From: Gammaproteobacteria bacterium
GTDB taxonomy: Bacteria > Pseudomonadota > Gammaproteobacteria > GCA-001735895
Length of the DNA: 8,683 nucleotides
Assembly: GCA_003645435.1 (NCBI GenBank)
Contig: QNFD01000098.1
Span: forward strand, 1 to 8,683
Direction of reading: 5' to 3'
The position numbers were made by a program, and so were the translations under genes. Positions 6,339-8,683 of this stretch are shown in pieces. How positions within the stretch are numbered: position 1 is the first letter of the stretch; each line of letters opens with the position of its first letter. Under the pieces are notes generated by a model. It did not search any database. It was given only the letters and a program-made list of their open reading frames with translations, and was not told where the DNA came from.

Positions 6339-6536
6339 TTAGCTTTCATCGCTATTCACCGATACGGTTGGATAGCCGTCATCGTCCACGATCACATCAA
6401 ATACAATGGGCCGGCAACAAACCCGGCAATCCTCGATGTATTCCTGCGACCCCACCGAACAGTCAATCAGGACACCGATCGATTGCCAGCAATAGGGACA
6501 TTGGATATCGATTTCCGCTAGTTGATTATGACTCAC
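6339..6536 (-). CDS. CPXCG-motif-type cysteine-rich small protein (putative zinc ribbon)
   Basis: This 65-residue protein carries two CxxC knuckles, CPYC at 13-16 and CRVC at 37-40, followed by a second adjacent cysteine (Cys41); a further Cys26 lies between. Spacing and the acidic DVIVDDDGYP tail resemble the CPXCG-motif cysteine-rich family, a small probable zinc ribbon with no known function. The canonical Gly after the first CPxC is Trp here (CPYCW). The start codon is GTG at 6536, overlapping the stop TGA of the upstream sugar dehydrogenase as GTGA, so it is likely translationally coupled to that gene. The overlap and the cysteine pattern make this a real gene despite its size; the family name is recalled, not searched. 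Confidence 0.8.
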   Translation of the reverse strand: MSHNQLAEIDIQCPYCWQSIGVLIDCSVGSQEYIEDCRVCCRPIVFDVIVDDDGYPTVSVNSDES

Positions 6537-7693
6537 CGGCGGGGACGCATGCGCATGATTTTGCCGCTGTCGGTGGACAGGTAGATCCAGCCCTCGGGGC
6601 TTTGGGCCAGCGCACGAATGCGTTCATCGAGATCACCCAGCAGGCGTTCCTCGTCTACTGCCTTATTATCTACGGAAATCGAGACTCGATTCAGGTGTCG
6701 AAGTTTGAGCGCACCGGAAAACAGGCTGCCCTGCCACTGTGGGAATGCATTTCCCGAATAGAGCAACAGGCTGCCGGGAGCTATGGAAGGGATGTAAACC
6801 TTGATGGGTTGTTCCATGCCTTCTTTATCGGTGCCTTCGCCAATGCTGATTGGAGCCCAGTACTCCTTGCCGTGGCTGATTACGGGCCAGCCATAGTTGC
6901 GGCCTTTTTGAACCAGGTTAATTTCATCGCCGCCGCGGGGGCCATGTTCAATAGACCAGAGATTGCTTTTATCCAAATCGAATAACAGACCCTGCGGATT
7001 ACGATGACCATAACTCCAGATTTCAGGACGGGCCCCTGCAACATTCAAGAACGGGTTGTCGTCCGGAATAGTACCGTCGAGTTTGAGTCGCATGATCGTG
7101 CCGGCATGATTACCGAGGTTTTGTGAGTTGTCGCGCACCCCCCGGTCGCCGATGCCGAAGAAGACGTGCCCCGCCGCGTCGAAAGCGATGCGGCTGCCGA
7201 AATGGCGACCGGTATCGGTGGCAGAATCACTAATTAACAAATCCTGCCAGTTGATTAGCCGATCCGCATCACGCCTGGCGCGGGCGAGTGTTGTCACAAG
7301 GCCTGAAATACTGTGCTTCGTATAGGTGAAGTAAATCCAGCCCTGGCTCGCATAGTTGGATCCTGTGGCTATATCGAGCATGCCGCCCTGGCCCCTGGCG
7401 GCAATTTCAGGCAGACCTTGCAAAGTGGTGATCCTCAGACTATCCAGTTCGATAATTTTGATTTTACCCTGGCGCTCGGTGAATATGATCTCGTTTTCAT
7501 TCAGAAAGGCCATACCCCAGGGGATACCCAGATTGTCGACGATTTGTTCGAGTTTGAATGCCGGGTTGGGCTGTAATATTTCTATCGGATTCGCGGCCAG
7601 GCCTGGTAAAGCGAGCAGCAATAGCAAGGTCGACAGGCCGGAATTTAATGCTAAACGTTTAATCATTCTGCGGTTCGTGTTTGGGCATGGCAT
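6533..7693 (-). CDS. PQQ-dependent aldose sugar dehydrogenase (GSDH/YliI-like), exported
   Basis: The product is a six-bladed beta-propeller of the soluble glucose/sorbosone dehydrogenase family, similar to E. coli YliI (Asd). Key segments, numbered from ATG 7693, are NLGIPWGMAFL (54-64), TGRHFGSRIAF (161-171) with probable catalytic His164, SYGHRNPQGL (227-236) with PQQ-binding Arg231, EHGPRGGDEIN (249-259) and GRNYGWP (264-270). It would oxidise aldose sugars in the periplasm using PQQ. A signal peptide is clear: basic MIKR, a Leu-rich core, and a GLAA-type cleavage site near residue 34. The second ATG (7666) places the basic residues at the very N-terminus and may be the true start; neither start has a good ribosome site. 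No PQQ synthesis gene lies in the window. A CPXCG-type gene overlaps its 3' end. Confidence 0.92.
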   Translation of the reverse strand: MPCPNTNRRMIKRLALNSGLSTLLLLLALPGLAANPIEILQPNPAFKLEQIVDNLGIPWGMAFLNENEIIFTERQGKIKIIELDSLRITTLQGLPEIAARGQGGMLDIATGSNYASQGWIYFTYTKHSISGLVTTLARARRDADRLINWQDLLISDSATDTGRHFGSRIAFDAAGHVFFGIGDRGVRDNSQNLGNHAGTIMRLKLDGTIPDDNPFLNVAGARPEIWSYGHRNPQGLLFDLDKSNLWSIEHGPRGGDEINLVQKGRNYGWPVISHGKEYWAPISIGEGTDKEGMEQPIKVYIPSIAPGSLLLYSGNAFPQWQGSLFSGALKLRHLNRVSISVDNKAVDEERLLGDLDERIRALAQSPEGWIYLSTDSGKIMRMRPRR

Positions 7694-7740
7694 TGTGCTT
7701 AAAAAGCTGTGAAAATAACGAATAACTCCCAGGAGCCGTC

Positions 7741-7762
7741 ATCCCGGCCTCCGAGCCGGGAT
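7741..7762. repeat. Short palindromic repeat (REP-like)
   Basis: Perfect 8-base arms ATCCCGGC and GCCGGGAT flank a 6-base loop, within the longer context GTCATCCCGGC...GCCGGGATCCAT. From general knowledge this matches a very common dispersed palindrome of proteobacterial intergenic regions. It sits between divergently transcribed genes, upstream of both, so a terminator role is not expected. Confidence 0.65.
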
Positions 7763-7801
7763 CCATTCAAGAATCACAGGTTCCTCAATGGAAATATTGA
7801 A

Positions 7802-7831
7802 TTGAACAAAGCTAAAACCTACCCCTACTAT
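7802..7831 (+). promoter_or_regulatory. Putative promoter of the FAD oxidoreductase gene
   Basis: TTGAAC (7802-7807) and TACTAT (7826-7831) are separated by 18 bases. The predicted transcription start, about seven bases beyond the -10 box, falls at or next to the ATG at 7839, implying a leaderless message. An alternative -10, TATAAC (7829-7834), overlaps but would be spaced 21 bases from the -35. Confidence 0.35.
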
Positions 7832-7838
7832 AACCACG

Positions 7839-8683
7839 ATGCAAGCTGATTCTACGCCGGTCAGGTCTGATCTGGTACTGATTGGTGGTGGCCATAGCCA
7901 TCTGTTCGTACTCAAATACCTTGCCATGAACCCGGTTCCGGGCGTGCGTCTGACATTGATAGCGCGCGATGTGCATACCCCTTATTCGGGTATGCTGCCC
8001 GGATACATCGCCGGTCATTACGCATACGATGAAGCGCACATAGACCTGAGGCCGTTAGCTGTTTATGCAGGCGCACGACTGATTCATGCGGAGGTGAATG
8101 CTATCGATACCGAACAGCAGCTTGTTTTATTCCCACATAGACCATCGATAGCCTACGACGTTTTATCGATCAATATTGGATCGATACCCGGTATGCCTGC
8201 ATCGGCGCAAGGGGATGACAGACAGTTTGCGGTCAAACCAATCAATCGATTCCTCGATCATTGGTCGGACCTCGAACAGCGCATACTCGCAGCACAAAAA
8301 CCGTGTAAATTGGCCATAGTCGGTGCCGGTGCCGGTGGTGTTGAGCTTGCACTTTCATTGCAGCACCGGATTAAGCAAGCTCTCGCCGTAGCGAGAAATC
8401 CCGGACAGCAGCTTAAACTTAGCCTGGTAACCGAAGATGATCAGATACTGTCTAGCTTTAATAATAAAGTGCAGCAGCGACTTAGGCGGCTTTTGAAAAA
8501 GAACAATATCGAAACATTGTGCAATACCAGGGTGGAACGCTTTGAAGCAGGGCGTTTGTACGACGTAAATGGCGACTCACAGGAATGTGACGCGGTAATC
8601 TGGGCTAGTGGCGCATCGGCGCCCGACTGGTTACGCAACACCGGCCTGCAACTCGATGAACGGGGCTTCATCGTGGTTAACGA
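7839..8683 (+). CDS. FAD/NAD(P)-dependent oxidoreductase, NDH-2-like, probable N-terminal domain of a SelD fusion (3' end outside window)
   Basis: An open frame of 281 codons runs off the window end. It begins with a dinucleotide-binding strand-turn-helix, LVLIGGGHSHLFVLK (12-26), then IARDVHTPYSGMLPGYIAGHY (41-61), a second Rossmann motif IVGAGAGGVEL (160-170), and VIWASGASAPDWL (253-265). The HSH after the glycines and the HTPYSGMLPGY segment are characteristic of NDH-2-like domains found fused in front of selenide, water dikinase (SelD), which makes selenophosphate from selenide and ATP. The SelD part would lie beyond the window, so the fusion is inferred; a stand-alone oxidoreductase is the alternative. 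ATG 7839 is the only usable start: an in-frame TGA lies at 7803-7805 with no ATG, GTG or TTG between. No Shine-Dalgarno is visible. Confidence 0.88.
   Translation, partial: MQADSTPVRSDLVLIGGGHSHLFVLKYLAMNPVPGVRLTLIARDVHTPYSGMLPGYIAGHYAYDEAHIDLRPLAVYAGARLIHAEVNAIDTEQQLVLFPHRPSIAYDVLSINIGSIPGMPASAQGDDRQFAVKPINRFLDHWSDLEQRILAAQKPCKLAIVGAGAGGVELALSLQHRIKQALAVARNPGQQLKLSLVTEDDQILSSFNNKVQQRLRRLLKKNNIETLCNTRVERFEAGRLYDVNGDSQECDAVIWASGASAPDWLRNTGLQLDERGFIVVN

Noticed and set aside
6368..6985. Plus-strand 205-codon frame opposite the sugar dehydrogenase and CPXCG genes
   Set aside because: It lies antisense to a clearly conserved beta-propeller enzyme, lacks motifs, and its composition follows from the opposite strand's codon use.
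8441..8671. Minus-strand 76-codon frame inside the FAD oxidoreductase
   Set aside because: The opposite strand encodes a conserved Rossmann domain without interruption; this is its shadow.
1..8683. CRISPR array, IS element, tRNA or rRNA, phage or defence genes
   Set aside because: No regularly spaced direct repeats, transposase or integrase motifs, cloverleaf-like sequence with CCA-type end, or known defence domains were seen on either strand.

Overview
The window reads as chromosomal DNA of a free-living gammaproteobacterium. This is an inference: the argG, truD, acylphosphatase and TsaB proteins look gammaproteobacterial, base composition is near balanced, many genes overlap or nearly touch, and two kinds of short intergenic palindromic repeat are present. 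I see no phage, transposase, CRISPR array, rRNA or tRNA gene. Most of the content is housekeeping and metabolic, and I found no clear multi-gene system that is new. The less ordinary points are small-scale: overlapping genes, a probable leaderless start, an uncharacterised lipoprotein tied to argG, and the palindromic repeats.

Layout from left to right. (1) 2-1329, plus strand: the 3' end of tsaB (t6A tRNA modification) overlaps by one base the start of truD (pseudouridine 13 in tRNA). (2) 1330-1516: a convergent intergenic region holding an approximately 83-bp imperfect palindromic repeat. (3) 1517-2660, minus strand: a Prx5-type peroxiredoxin followed by a class I methyltransferase resembling METTL27, probably one transcript from a promoter near 2685-2713. 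(4) 2661-2911: a divergent regulatory region. (5) 2912-4230: a HAD-family phosphatase (plus) and a metallo-beta-lactamase-fold glyoxalase II-like hydrolase (minus), convergent, with stop codons overlapping in the tetranucleotide CTAG. (6) 4377-6313, plus strand: argG, a small lipoprotein overlapping argG by one base, and acylphosphatase. (7) 6339-7693, minus strand: a secreted PQQ-type aldose sugar dehydrogenase overlapping by four bases a small CPXCG-type zinc-ribbon protein. (8) 7694-7838: a divergent spacer with a second type of palindrome. (9) 7839 to the window end, plus strand: the N-terminal FAD/NAD domain of an NDH-2-like oxidoreductase of the type often fused to SelD (selenide, water dikinase).

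Functionally the window mixes tRNA modification (TsaB, TruD, and perhaps selenouridine through SelD), detoxification and repair of small molecules (peroxiredoxin, glyoxalase II-like hydrolase, HAD phosphatase, acylphosphatase), arginine synthesis (ArgG) and periplasmic sugar oxidation. No intergenic stretch exceeds 300 bases; the largest is 2661-2911.
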